From: Mycobacterium sp. 852002-51971_SCH5477799-a
Lineage (GTDB): Bacteria; Actinomycetota; Actinomycetes; Mycobacteriales; Mycobacteriaceae
Direction: 5' to 3'
Assembly (NCBI RefSeq): GCF_001667145.1
Contig: NZ_LZIF01000116.1
Coordinates: forward strand, 62,001-126,000
Length of the DNA stretch: 64,000 bases
Shown here: positions 19,814 to 27,770 of the stretch, piece by piece
Position numbering within the stretch: the first letter of the stretch is position 1
How the letters are laid out: every line of letters begins with the position of its first letter
The notes under the pieces: generated by a model
Databases searched by the model: none
What the model saw: only the letters and a program-made list of their open reading frames with translations
Told to the model about the DNA's origin: nothing
Translations under genes and position numbers: made by a program

Positions 19814-20350
19814 TCAGCCGACGGCTGCCAGCGTCTGGGCGGCGATGATCGCTTGTGCCACACCGGAAATGATCGCCGCGGCCTTCAACGCCTCCTGAAT
19901 GGTTTCCCGGCTGATACCGGCTTCGCGCAGCGTGTGCTCGTGAGCGGCCACGCAGTCCGGGCATCCGTTGATCGACGACACCGCGAAGGACCACAGCTCG
20001 AAGTTCGCCTTCTCTACGCCGGGGTTGGCGATGATGTTCATCCGCAACCCCGCGCGCAGGTCATCGTACTTGCCGTCCAGGAAGCCCCGGCCACGGTAGA
20101 ACACGTTGTTCATCCCCATGATCGATGCGGCTCCCAGCGCCGCGTTGTACGCCTCGGCGGACAGGATGTCGGCCGCCTCGGCCCCAATCTCGGTGAGCAC
20201 CTGCGTGTTCCGGGTCGCCGCGGCGCTGGCCAGCAGCGTGCCCCACAGCTGCTCCTCGTTGAGCTCGGTCGTGCGGGTGATCGAACCCAGGTTGAGCTTG
20301 AGATCCTTGGCGTACTCCGGCAGCGCTTCTTTGAGGTTTTCTACGCTCAT
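19814..20350 (-). CDS. ahpD: Alkyl hydroperoxide reductase AhpD
   Basis: Thiol peroxidase and partner that helps reduce AhpC, coupled to lipoamide dehydrogenase and DlaT in mycobacteria. 178 residues. The CMD-fold active site is intact: Cys130 and Cys133 in GCPDC, with His137 in AAHEH, the same numbers as the M. tuberculosis enzyme (Rv2429). The ATG at 20350 has GGAGG 5 bases upstream. It lies 38 bases after ahpC and 10 bases before the GH13 gene, consistent with one OxyR-controlled transcript. Confidence 0.97.
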   Translation of the reverse strand: MSVENLKEALPEYAKDLKLNLGSITRTTELNEEQLWGTLLASAAATRNTQVLTEIGAEAADILSAEAYNAALGAASIMGMNNVFYRGRGFLDGKYDDLRAGLRMNIIANPGVEKANFELWSFAVSSINGCPDCVAAHEHTLREAGISRETIQEALKAAAIISGVAQAIIAAQTLAAVG

Positions 20351-20388
20351 CTCGCCTCCTAAACCGACCTTATGCGATCAGGTGAGAA

Positions 20389-20976
20389 TCAGGCCGACTG
20401 CTTGAGCAGCTCGGTGGCGTCCAGCGTCGGGTCACCCTTGCGCCAGTTGCAGGCGCACAGCTCGTCGGACTGCAGTGCGTCCAGGACCCGCAGCACTTCC
20501 TCGACGTTGCGGCCCACGGAGCCCGCGGTGACCGACACGAACTGGATCTCGTTGTTCGGGTCGACGAGAAAGGTCGCCCGGTCGGCCACGCCGTCGGCGT
20601 TGAGCACACCGGTGCCCAGACTGAGCTCCCGCTTGATGTCCGAGAGCATCGGGAAGGGCAGCTTCTTCAGATCCTCGTGCTGTGCACGCCAGTTGAAGTG
20701 CACGAACTCACTGTCGATCGACACGCCGAGCACCTGGGCGTCGCGGTCTTCGAATTCGTCGTTGAGCTTGCCGAACGCGGCGATCTCGGTGGGGCACACG
20801 AAGGTGAAGTCCTTCGGCCAGAAGAACACCACGCGCCACTTGCCCGCGTGGTCGTCGCTGGTGATCGTGGTGAAGTAGTCCCCAGGCTGCTTGGCGTCGA
20901 CCTTGGACAGATCGCCCGCGATCAACGCAGTGAGCTCGTAGGCGGGGAACTGGTCGCCGATGGTCAGCAGAGGCAT
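20389..20976 (-). CDS. ahpC: Alkyl hydroperoxide reductase AhpC (peroxiredoxin)
   Basis: Two-cysteine peroxiredoxin that reduces organic peroxides, H2O2 and peroxynitrite. 195 residues; peroxidatic Cys61 in FVCPTE and resolving Cys174/Cys176 in ELCACNW sit at the same positions as in H37Rv AhpC (Rv2428). The ATG at 20976 has AGGAG upstream. It is divergent from an intact oxyR, with a 101-bp shared promoter region, and leads ahpD. In M. tuberculosis the locus lies elsewhere and oxyR is broken; here regulator and target are both complete. Confidence 0.98.
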   Translation of the reverse strand: MPLLTIGDQFPAYELTALIAGDLSKVDAKQPGDYFTTITSDDHAGKWRVVFFWPKDFTFVCPTEIAAFGKLNDEFEDRDAQVLGVSIDSEFVHFNWRAQHEDLKKLPFPMLSDIKRELSLGTGVLNADGVADRATFLVDPNNEIQFVSVTAGSVGRNVEEVLRVLDALQSDELCACNWRKGDPTLDATELLKQSA

Positions 20977-21068
20977 ATCGCTCCTTGTTTGGATTTATTC
21001 AAGATTAGCTTTCCTTGACCATGCTGCCGCGTACCTTAGTTGAAGTAAAGGTGATATTTCCCACTACA

Positions 21069-21089
21069 CTTATAATCATGACCGATAAG
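21069..21089. promoter_or_regulatory. OxyR/LysR-type operator (T-N11-A)
   Basis: CTTAT at 21069-21073 and ATAAG at 21085-21089 form exact inverted arms with an 11-base spacer. The whole site is close to the mycobacterial OxyR palindrome CTTATCGGC-N3-GCCGATAAG. It covers the oxyR ATG (21078) in the ahpC-oxyR gap, which suits both autorepression of oxyR and control of ahpC. Confidence 0.75.
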
Positions 21090-22013
21090 AGTTATCAACC
21101 CACGATCGCCGGCCTGCGCGCGTTCGTCGCGGTCGCCGAAAAGCAACAATTCAGCAGTGCGGCAACGACTCTCGGATTGAGTCAGTCCACCCTGTCGCAG
21201 GCGCTGGCGGCGCTGGAAGCCGGGTTGGGCACCCAGCTGGTTGAGCGCTCTACCCGGCGTGTCTTCTTGACAACGGAAGGCAGGAAGCTGCTGTCGCGCG
21301 CCCAGGCCGTCGTCGAAGCGGCGGACGCGTTCAGCGCCGCGGCCGCCGGTTCGTCGGATCCGCTACGGGCCGGCCTGCGACTGGGCCTGATCCCCACGGT
21401 GGCGCCCTATGTGCTGCCGACGGTGCTGGCCGGCGTCGCCGAGCAACTGCCCGAGCTGACGCTGCGCGTGACCGAAGACCAGACCGAACGGCTGTTGGCG
21501 GTGTTGCGGGAAGGCGCGTTGGATGCGGCCCTGATCGCCCTGCCCGCCGCGGGCGGTGGTCTGACCGCGATCCCGATCTATGACGAGGATTTCGTACTCG
21601 CCCTACCTCCGGGCCATCCGCTGGCGGGCAAGCGCCGGGTGCCGGCGACCGCCCTGGCAGACCTGCCGCTGCTGTTGCTGGATGAGGGGCACTGCCTGCG
21701 CGACCAAGCGCTCGACGTCTGCCATAAGGCGGGTGTGCGAGCAGAGCTGGCCAACACCCGGGCGGCGTCGCTGGCGACCGCCGTGCAATGCGTGACCGGC
21801 GGCCTGGGCGTGACGCTGATCCCGCAGAGCGCGGTTCCGGTCGAGGCGTCCCGAAGCCGCCTGGGCCTCGCGCAGTTCGCCGCGCCCCGCCCGGGCCGGC
21901 GGATCGGCCTGGTTTTCCGCTCGTCGAGCGGGCGCGACGAGTCCTACCGCCGGCTGGCCGTGCTGATCGGCGAATTGATCAGCAGCCAGCACCAAGTACG
22001 GCTGGTGAAGTAG
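21078..22013 (+). CDS. oxyR: LysR-family peroxide regulator OxyR
   Basis: 311 residues, full length. The N-terminal LysR winged helix (residues 8-66: [24 protein letters not shown]) is followed by two periplasmic-binding-like lobes. Cysteines that could serve as redox sensors lie in [14 protein letters not shown] (about residues 209-219), the pattern used by OxyR proteins to form the H2O2-sensing disulfide. No frameshift or stop is seen, unlike M. tuberculosis, where oxyR is a pseudogene. It is divergent from ahpC and its start codon lies inside the T-N11-A box. Confidence 0.96.
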   Translation: MTDKSYQPTIAGLRAFVAVAEKQQFSSAATTLGLSQSTLSQALAALEAGLGTQLVERSTRRVFLTTEGRKLLSRAQAVVEAADAFSAAAAGSSDPLRAGLRLGLIPTVAPYVLPTVLAGVAEQLPELTLRVTEDQTERLLAVLREGALDAALIALPAAGGGLTAIPIYDEDFVLALPPGHPLAGKRRVPATALADLPLLLLDEGHCLRDQALDVCHKAGVRAELANTRAASLATAVQCVTGGLGVTLIPQSAVPVEASRSRLGLAQFAAPRPGRRIGLVFRSSSGRDESYRRLAVLIGELISSQHQVRLVK

Positions 22014-22039
22014 GCGGGCGCCGACTGTAGGTTCTGCGT

Positions 22040-22741
22040 ATGGAGAAGGTCATCGCAGTGCTGAGGCGCCCCGAGCCGGATGACGCGTGGTGCGCTCGGC
22101 AACGGGGTCACGTCGCCGACGCCCTGCTACAACTGGGCGCCGCCGGGCTGCAGATGAACGTTCGCGACAGCGCCGTGCGTCACTCGCTGATGACACTGAC
22201 GACCTTGGACCCGCCGGTGGCCGCGGTGGTGAGCATGTGGGCCCAGCAGTGCTACGGCGAACAGACGACTGCGGCACTCAAATTCCTCGCCCAGGAATGC
22301 GAGCAACTCGCCGCTTACCTGGTGACCGAGTCGGTCCCACTGAACGCGCCGGCCGTCGAGTACGGTACTCGCACACCAGGTTTGGCCAACATCGCGCTGC
22401 TGCGCCGGCCCGATGGCATGGATCAGGCGACCTGGCTGAACCGTTGGCAGCGTGACCACACGTCGGTCGCCATCGAAACGCAGTCGACGTTCGGTTACAC
22501 CCAGAATTGGGTGGTGCGGGCGCTGACCCCGGATGCACCGGGAATCGCGGGCATCGTCGAGGAGTTGTTCCCACCGGAGGCCATCACCGACCTCAAGGCG
22601 TTCTTCGGAGCCGTCGATGACGACGACCTACAGGACCGATTGGGCCGAATGGTCGCCAGCACAACCGCATTCGGTGCCAACGAGAACATCGATACCGTGC
22701 CGACCAGCCGCTACGTATTCGAGACGCCGTTCCGGGATTGA
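22040..22741 (+). CDS. EthD-domain protein
   Basis: 233 residues with an EthD-like (dimeric alpha-beta barrel) segment; the second half carries LLRRPDGMDQATWLNRWQRDH around residues 120-140, the typical EthD core with its conserved Trp and His. The family includes proteins of unknown role linked to monooxygenase systems. By length and place it corresponds to H37Rv Rv1874. It starts 27 bases after oxyR on the same strand, so read-through from the oxyR promoter is possible. Confidence 0.75.
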   Translation: MEKVIAVLRRPEPDDAWCARQRGHVADALLQLGAAGLQMNVRDSAVRHSLMTLTTLDPPVAAVVSMWAQQCYGEQTTAALKFLAQECEQLAAYLVTESVPLNAPAVEYGTRTPGLANIALLRRPDGMDQATWLNRWQRDHTSVAIETQSTFGYTQNWVVRALTPDAPGIAGIVEELFPPEAITDLKAFFGAVDDDDLQDRLGRMVASTTAFGANENIDTVPTSRYVFETPFRD

Positions 22742-22750
22742 GGACCGCTC

Positions 22751-23194
22751 ATGACAACACTCGACGAGGCAGTCGCGCTGGCCAAGGCAGAAAGCGGTCT
22801 AGCGGTGATCTCGACCGTTCGCGCCGATGGGACGGTGCAGGCTTCGCTGGTCAACGTGGGCCTGCTGGCGCACCCTTCGAATGGCGAACAAGTGCTCGGC
22901 TTCACCACCTACGGGAAGGTCAAGCTGGCGAACCTGCGTGCCCGGCCGCGGCTGGCGGTGACTTTCCGCAACGGATGGCAGTGGGCGACCGTCGAGGGCC
23001 GCGCCGAACTGGTCGGCCCCGACGACGAGCAGCCCTGGCTGACGGACGCGGATCGGCTGCGGTTGCTGCTCCGTGAGGTGTTCACCGCCGCGGGCGGTAC
23101 CCACGACAACTGGGCCGAGTACGACCGGGTGATGGCTTCCGAGCGGCGCGCCGTGGTGCTGATCGCCCCAACCCGCGTCTACAGCAACGGCTAG
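22751..23194 (+). CDS. PPOX-class F420-dependent enzyme
   Basis: 147 residues, matching H37Rv Rv1875. The split-barrel flavin/deazaflavin fold is shown by LAVISTVRADGTVQASLVN at the N-terminus, GKVKLANLRARPRLAVTF in the middle and an acidic RAELVGPDD strand, the order seen in the FDOR-B F420-binding group. It probably reduces a cofactor intermediate or an electrophile with F420H2. It begins 9 bases after the EthD gene and runs into the enoyl-CoA hydratase gene 18 bases later, so the three are likely one operon. Confidence 0.82.
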   Translation: MTTLDEAVALAKAESGLAVISTVRADGTVQASLVNVGLLAHPSNGEQVLGFTTYGKVKLANLRARPRLAVTFRNGWQWATVEGRAELVGPDDEQPWLTDADRLRLLLREVFTAAGGTHDNWAEYDRVMASERRAVVLIAPTRVYSNG

Positions 23195-23212
23195 CCTCGT
23201 TAGGCTGCTGGC

Positions 23213-23962
23213 GTGACGCTGCAGATCGATGACGACAAGCGGGTGCGCACCCTCACGCTGAACCGGCCCGAGGCGCTCAACGCGTTCAACGAAGCCCTCT
23301 ATGACGCCACCGCCGAGGCGCTGCTCGCCGCCGCCGAGGACCCCGAAGTCGCCGTTGTGCTGCTCACCGGCGCCGGTCGTGGCTTCAGCGCCGGCACCGA
23401 CCTGGCCGAGATGCAGGCTCGGATCGCCGATCCCGGCTTCACCCCGGGCAAGCATGGCTTTATCGGAATGATCAATGCGCTCAGCGCGTTTCCCAAGCCA
23501 CTGATCTGCGCGGTGAACGGCGTGGGCGTCGGGATCGGCGCCACCATCCTCGGCTACGCCGATCTGGCGTTCATGTCGTCGACCGCGCGCCTGAAGTGCC
23601 CGTTCACCAGCCTGGGCGTGGCGCCGGAGGCGGCGTCGTCTTATCTGTTGCCCCAGCTGGTGGGCCGGCAGAACGCGGCCTGGCTGTTGATGTCGTCGGA
23701 ATGGGTCGGCGCCGACGAGGCGTTGCGAATGGGCCTCGTCTGGCGCGTCTGCGAACCCGACGAGCTGTTAACGCAGGCCCGTCAGCACGCCGAAATCCTT
23801 GCCTCTCGCCCGATTTCGAGCCTGATGGCGGTCAAGCACACGATGATGGAACCGGAACGCCCAGAGATCGTGGCGGCCACCGCCCGGGAAAACGCGCACT
23901 TCGCCGAACTCATGGGTGCGCAAGCCAACGCGGCGGCCCTGGCCGACTTCAACAAACGCTGA
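23213..23962 (+). CDS. Enoyl-CoA hydratase/isomerase
   Basis: 249 residues, GTG start. Crotonase fold: LNRPEALNAFN near residue 18, the first oxyanion-hole loop GRGFSAGTDL (about 57-66), the second at NGVGVGIGATI (about 102-112), and SLGVAPEAAS where hydratases carry a catalytic Glu. The second Glu position reads PEAAS, so hydratase versus isomerase activity is open. It lies at the end of the plus-strand EthD-PPOX run and converges on bfd, whose stop is 8 bases away. Confidence 0.85.
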   Translation: MTLQIDDDKRVRTLTLNRPEALNAFNEALYDATAEALLAAAEDPEVAVVLLTGAGRGFSAGTDLAEMQARIADPGFTPGKHGFIGMINALSAFPKPLICAVNGVGVGIGATILGYADLAFMSSTARLKCPFTSLGVAPEAASSYLLPQLVGRQNAAWLLMSSEWVGADEALRMGLVWRVCEPDELLTQARQHAEILASRPISSLMAVKHTMMEPERPEIVAATARENAHFAELMGAQANAAALADFNKR

Positions 23963-23970
23963 CGCGGTAG

Positions 23971-24156
23971 CTAAACCGATTGAGCCGTCCGCAATTTGGC
24001 CGAGTCCGCGAGGATGGCCCGCAGGGTGCGCCTGCAGCGGCCGCAATCGCCGCCGGCCCCGCATGCGGCGGCGATCTCTTTGGAGGTCGATGCACCCTGT
24101 GCGACGACGTCACACACGGTCTGGTTGGTTGCCCCAACACAGAGGCACACATACAT
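23971..24156 (-). CDS. bfd: Bacterioferritin-associated ferredoxin (Bfd)
   Basis: 61-residue [2Fe-2S] protein. The ligand pattern is C-x-C (VCLCVG, residues 4-6) and C-x2-C (GDCGRC, about 38-41), the family's Cys arrangement. Bfd docks on bacterioferritin and passes electrons that free stored iron. The ATG at 24156 has AGGAGG about 7 bases upstream. It is divergent from bfrA, with a 336-bp gap holding two IdeR boxes, so storage and release genes share a control region. Confidence 0.92.
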   Translation of the reverse strand: MYVCLCVGATNQTVCDVVAQGASTSKEIAAACGAGGDCGRCRRTLRAILADSAKLRTAQSV

Positions 24157-24281
24157 CAGCGCACCTCCTGCACGTCCGCGTCCCCTTCATCGTTCGGTCG
24201 AGCGTCTGCGATTCGTCCCCGACACCGGCGTTCCGAGACATCGGACACCATGGCGGCGAGGCCGAATACGCGTGGCGCTTA

Positions 24282-24300
24282 TTAGTGGAGTCTAACCTAA
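24282..24300 (+). promoter_or_regulatory. IdeR iron box 1
   Basis: TTAGTGGAGTCTAACCTAA matches the IdeR consensus TTAGGTTAGGCTAACCTAA at 15 of 19 positions, with the right half perfect. In M. tuberculosis, IdeR bound to tandem boxes activates bfrA when iron is high. Confidence 0.85.
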
Positions 24301-24305
24301 GTTCG

Positions 24306-24324
24306 TTAGTGCAGTCTAACCTAA
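24306..24324 (+). promoter_or_regulatory. IdeR iron box 2
   Basis: TTAGTGCAGTCTAACCTAA, 15 of 19 matches to the IdeR consensus, starts 24 bases after the first box and differs from it at one base. The pair faces bfrA, 169 bases from its start. Confidence 0.85.
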
Positions 24325-24492
24325 CCAAGGAGCGGCTTACTTCGATCGGGACCGCACTGAGTGCAGCCAAACCTTGCTGGAACATTCCAACCGGCCGTGG
24401 CAAAGTGCTGCTAGCGCCCACGATTCGTGCGCTTCAGCCCAGCGCACCTGCCGCGGCCACACATGACAGCCGCTCACACCATAGGAGTGACA

Positions 24493-24972
24493 ATGCAAGG
24501 GGATCCGGATGTTTTGCGTCTGCTCAACGAGCAGTTGACCAGCGAGCTCACCGCGATCAACCAATACTTCCTGCACTCCAAGATGCAGGACAACTGGGGG
24601 TTCACCGAGTTAGCTGAGCACACCCGGGCCGAATCGTTCGACGAGATGCGCCATGCCGAGGCGATCACCGACCGCATCCTGTTGCTCGACGGGTTACCGA
24701 ACTACCAGCGCCTGTTCTCGCTGCGCATCGGCCAGACGCTGCGCGAGCAGTTCGAGGCCGACCTGGCGATCGAATACGAGGTGATGGAGCGACTCAAGCC
24801 GGCGATCATCCTGTGCCGGGACAAGCAGGACTCCACCACCGCGAACCTCTTCGAGAACATCGTGGCCGACGAGGAAAAGCACATCGACTACCTCGAGACA
24901 CAGCTCGAGTTGATGGACAAGCTCGGCGTCGAGCTGTACTCGGCGCAGTGCGTGTCGCGGCCACCCAGCTGA
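24493..24972 (+). CDS. bfrA: Bacterioferritin BfrA
   Basis: Haem-containing ferritin that stores iron in a 24-subunit cage. 159 residues; the ferroxidase ligands Glu18, Glu51 and His54 and the haem-ligating Met52 are all present (EMRH at 51-54), as is the later DEEKHIDYL with its Glu and His ligands. The ATG at 24493 follows AGGAG. Orthologue of H37Rv Rv1876. Expression is expected to rise with iron through the two upstream IdeR boxes. Confidence 0.97.
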   Translation: MQGDPDVLRLLNEQLTSELTAINQYFLHSKMQDNWGFTELAEHTRAESFDEMRHAEAITDRILLLDGLPNYQRLFSLRIGQTLREQFEADLAIEYEVMERLKPAIILCRDKQDSTTANLFENIVADEEKHIDYLETQLELMDKLGVELYSAQCVSRPPS

Positions 24973-25058
24973 CGCTCGGGCGCCGACCCACGGGGGTTGT
25001 GGTTGCCAGCGGTTGACCGTGGGCACTCATTACCATCAATCGCCGTGGGAAGGCAGGC

Positions 25059-27131
25059 ATGACGAGGGCGACACCAGCAGCGGCTCCGGCCGGCCACACT
25101 TCGGGTTCGCAACCCGCCAATGTCGCGGTCGACCCGCAGCGACGCAATTTCATCTTCGTGGCGATCTTGCTCGGCATGCTGATGGCCGCACTGGACCAGA
25201 CGATCGTGGCAACCGCGTTGCCGACCATCGTCGCCAATCTCGGTGGCGCAGGCCATCAATCGTGGGTCGTCACCAGCTACCTCCTCGCCTCGACCATCAT
25301 CACCGCCCTCGTCGGCAAGTTCGGTGACCTGTTCGGCCGCAAGCGGGTGTTCCAGGCGGCCGTCGTGTTCTTCGTCGCCGGATCCGTGCTGTGCGGGCTC
25401 TCGAGCTCGATGGGCATGCTGGTCGCGTCGCGCGCGCTACAGGGCGTCGGCGGCGGCGGGCTGATGGTGACCGCCATGGCCCTGATCGGCGAGGTGATCC
25501 CGCTGCGGGACCGCGGCCGCTACCAGGGGGCGATGGGAGCGGTGTTCGGCGTCACCACCGTGATCGGTCCGCTGCTCGGCGGCTACTTCACCGACCACTT
25601 CACCTGGCGGTGGGCGTTCTGGATCAATGTGCCGATCTCGGTCGTGGTCTTCTTCGTGGCTGCCGCCGCCATCCCGGCGCTGACCAACCGCACCAAACCG
25701 GTCATCGATTACGCCGGAATCGTGTTCGTCGGCCTGGGCGCGACCGGCCTGACGCTGGCTACCAGTTGGGGCGGGACCACCTATCCGTGGGGATCGCCCA
25801 CGATCATCGGCCTGTTCGTCGGCTCGGTGATCGCGTTGTGCGTCTTCGCCTGGGTCGAGAGCCGCGCCGCCGAGCCGATCCTGCCGATCCGGTTGTTCGG
25901 GAGTTCGGTGTTCACCGTCTGCTGTGTGTTGTCTTTCGTGGTCGGTTTCGCGATGCTGGGCGCCCTGACGTTCCTGCCGACGTACATGCAGTTCGTCGAC
26001 GGTGTCTCGGCCACTACGTCGGGACTGCGCACGTTGCCCATGGTGATCGGGATGCTGACCACCTCGATGGGCAGTGGTGTCATCGTCGGCCGCACGGGCA
26101 GATACAAAGTCTTCCCCGTCGCCGGCACCGCCGTCATGGCGGTGGCGTTCTTTCTGATGTCGCGCATGGACCCCTCGACATCCGCTTTGGTCCAATCGTT
26201 GTTCCTCGTCATCCTCGGCGCCGGGATCGGGATGTGCATGCAGACCCTGGTCCTGATCGTGCAGAACACCTCGAGCTTCGACGATCTCGGCGTCGCGACC
26301 TCCGGTGTCACCTTCTTTCGCACAATCGGTAGCTCGTTCGGAGCGGCCATCTTCGGTTCGCTGTTCACCAACTTTCTGCACAGCCGGATCGGCCCGGCGA
26401 TGGTCGCGAGCCGTGCGCCGACCGCGGCCGCGGCATCGCCGGAGGCGTTGCACCGCTTGCCCCGCCAGGCGGCCGCCCCGATCGTCGCCGCCTACGCCGA
26501 GTCGCTCACCCACGTGTTTCTTTGGGCGGTTCCCGTCGCGCTCGTGGGATTCGTGCTGGCGCTGTTCCTGAAGCAGGTTCCTCTTCGCGAATTCCACGAC
26601 AGCACAGTCGATCTCGGCGACGCGTTCGGGATGCCGACCAGCGAGACACCGGACCAGATGCTGGAGAACGCGATCGCGCGGATGATGCGCGGCGTTCCCG
26701 GCATGCGATTGCGCAGCATCGCGATGCGACCCGACTGCCGACTCGACGTCGCCGGGCTCTGGGGAGTCCTGCGGATCAATCGCTACACACAGATGTACGG
26801 GACCGCCCGGGTCACCGATATGGCCGACTACCTACGGGTACCGTTCGAGGTTCTCGAACCGACCTTCGCCCGCTTGGTGTCCGCGGGTTACGCGCAGCGC
26901 GACGGTGAGCAGCTGTGGCTCACGCCGGCCGGCGGACAACAAGTCGCCTACGTGCACTCGCTGCTGTTGGCCTGGTTGGTCGACAAGCTGTCCCGGTCAC
27001 CGGATTTCGCGGGCCGCCCAGACCGCCGCGCCGTGGAGGCAGCGCTGGAACGCGTTGCGCATCGTGTTCTGGCGCAACGTGATTGGCACGATGAGCAACC
27101 AACCATGGCCATTCCGGCGGCCGCTCGCTGA
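25059..27131 (+). CDS. MFS drug:H+ antiporter (DHA2/EmrB type) with C-terminal soluble domain
   Basis: 690 residues. The first 510 or so form a 14-helix DHA2 transporter: LDQTIVATALPTI (motif D1) near residue 46, GKFGDLFGRKRVF loop (motif A) near 85, and RALQGVGGGGLM (motif B) near 128. The final 160 residues are soluble and look like a winged-helix fold, with RVTDMADYLRVPFEVLEPTF resembling a MarR-type recognition region. By order and length it matches H37Rv Rv1877. The substrate is unknown; export of a toxic organic compound is the usual role. Confidence 0.88.
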   Translation: MTRATPAAAPAGHTSGSQPANVAVDPQRRNFIFVAILLGMLMAALDQTIVATALPTIVANLGGAGHQSWVVTSYLLASTIITALVGKFGDLFGRKRVFQAAVVFFVAGSVLCGLSSSMGMLVASRALQGVGGGGLMVTAMALIGEVIPLRDRGRYQGAMGAVFGVTTVIGPLLGGYFTDHFTWRWAFWINVPISVVVFFVAAAAIPALTNRTKPVIDYAGIVFVGLGATGLTLATSWGGTTYPWGSPTIIGLFVGSVIALCVFAWVESRAAEPILPIRLFGSSVFTVCCVLSFVVGFAMLGALTFLPTYMQFVDGVSATTSGLRTLPMVIGMLTTSMGSGVIVGRTGRYKVFPVAGTAVMAVAFFLMSRMDPSTSALVQSLFLVILGAGIGMCMQTLVLIVQNTSSFDDLGVATSGVTFFRTIGSSFGAAIFGSLFTNFLHSRIGPAMVASRAPTAAAASPEALHRLPRQAAAPIVAAYAESLTHVFLWAVPVALVGFVLALFLKQVPLREFHDSTVDLGDAFGMPTSETPDQMLENAIARMMRGVPGMRLRSIAMRPDCRLDVAGLWGVLRINRYTQMYGTARVTDMADYLRVPFEVLEPTFARLVSAGYAQRDGEQLWLTPAGGQQVAYVHSLLLAWLVDKLSRSPDFAGRPDRRAVEAALERVAHRVLAQRDWHDEQPTMAIPAAAR

Positions 27132-27196
27132 CCGGTGCCGATACCCATTCGCCGACATCTCCGCCCCGGGTCCTGACGCGGGCGTACCATCACGCC

Positions 27197-27691
27197 ATGA
27201 GCCGAATCGGAACATTCGCGGACGACGACGTCTACAGCTGGGCCACGAAGTCCCCTGATCTCGGCGGCGCGATCGCCAAGTTCAGCCAAGCGGTCTACAC
27301 CAAGAACCGGCTGCCGATCCGGACCCGCGAACTGGCGCGCGCGGTGATCGCCCATCACAACGAATGCGTCGTCTGCCTCAACACCCGCGACGCCGACGGC
27401 CCGGCCGCCGGTGTTGACGAGCAGTTGTACTACCACGCGACGGAGTGGCGCACCTGGCCCGGATACAGCGAACAGGAGCGCCTGGCCGCGGAGTTCGCAC
27501 ACCGCTTCGCCACCGAGCACACCAAGTTGCACTATGACGAAGACTTTTGGAGCCGGTGCAGCGAGCACTTCTCCGAGGAGCTGCTCGCTGACCTCGCGCT
27601 GTCTTGTGCGCTGTGGCTCGGTATGGGGCGAATGCTGCGGACGCTGGATATCGGCCAGGCCTGCATGCTGACCTTGCCCAGCCGCGCATAG
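27197..27691 (+). CDS. Carboxymuconolactone decarboxylase-fold protein
   Basis: 164 residues, AhpD-like fold. ELARAVIAHHNECVVCLNTR (about 46-65) carries the CxxC active-site pair of peroxidase-type members, though the position after it lacks the AhpD His pattern. A second helical half ends in LALSCALWLGMGRMLRTLDIG, typical of this branch. It may act as a thiol peroxidase or thiol-disulfide protein. It lies between the MFS gene and an F420-type oxidoreductase gene. A similar gene is at 58679-59161. Confidence 0.75.
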   Translation: MSRIGTFADDDVYSWATKSPDLGGAIAKFSQAVYTKNRLPIRTRELARAVIAHHNECVVCLNTRDADGPAAGVDEQLYYHATEWRTWPGYSEQERLAAEFAHRFATEHTKLHYDEDFWSRCSEHFSEELLADLALSCALWLGMGRMLRTLDIGQACMLTLPSRA

Positions 27692-27770
27692 TCATTCACA
27701 TTCGCGGGCACAAACGCCGCCACGGCCGTGTTGCGATGTCTACGCAACGACGGGCACGGAGGGTGAAGCG

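Larger units (their letters stand above)
24157..24492. promoter_or_regulatory. bfd-bfrA divergent control region
   Basis: A 336-bp non-coding stretch. The middle holds two IdeR boxes 24 bases apart, described separately. The bfrA ribosome site AGGAG is at its right end and the bfd site AGGAGG at its left end. I see no RNA gene in it. Confidence 0.7.
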
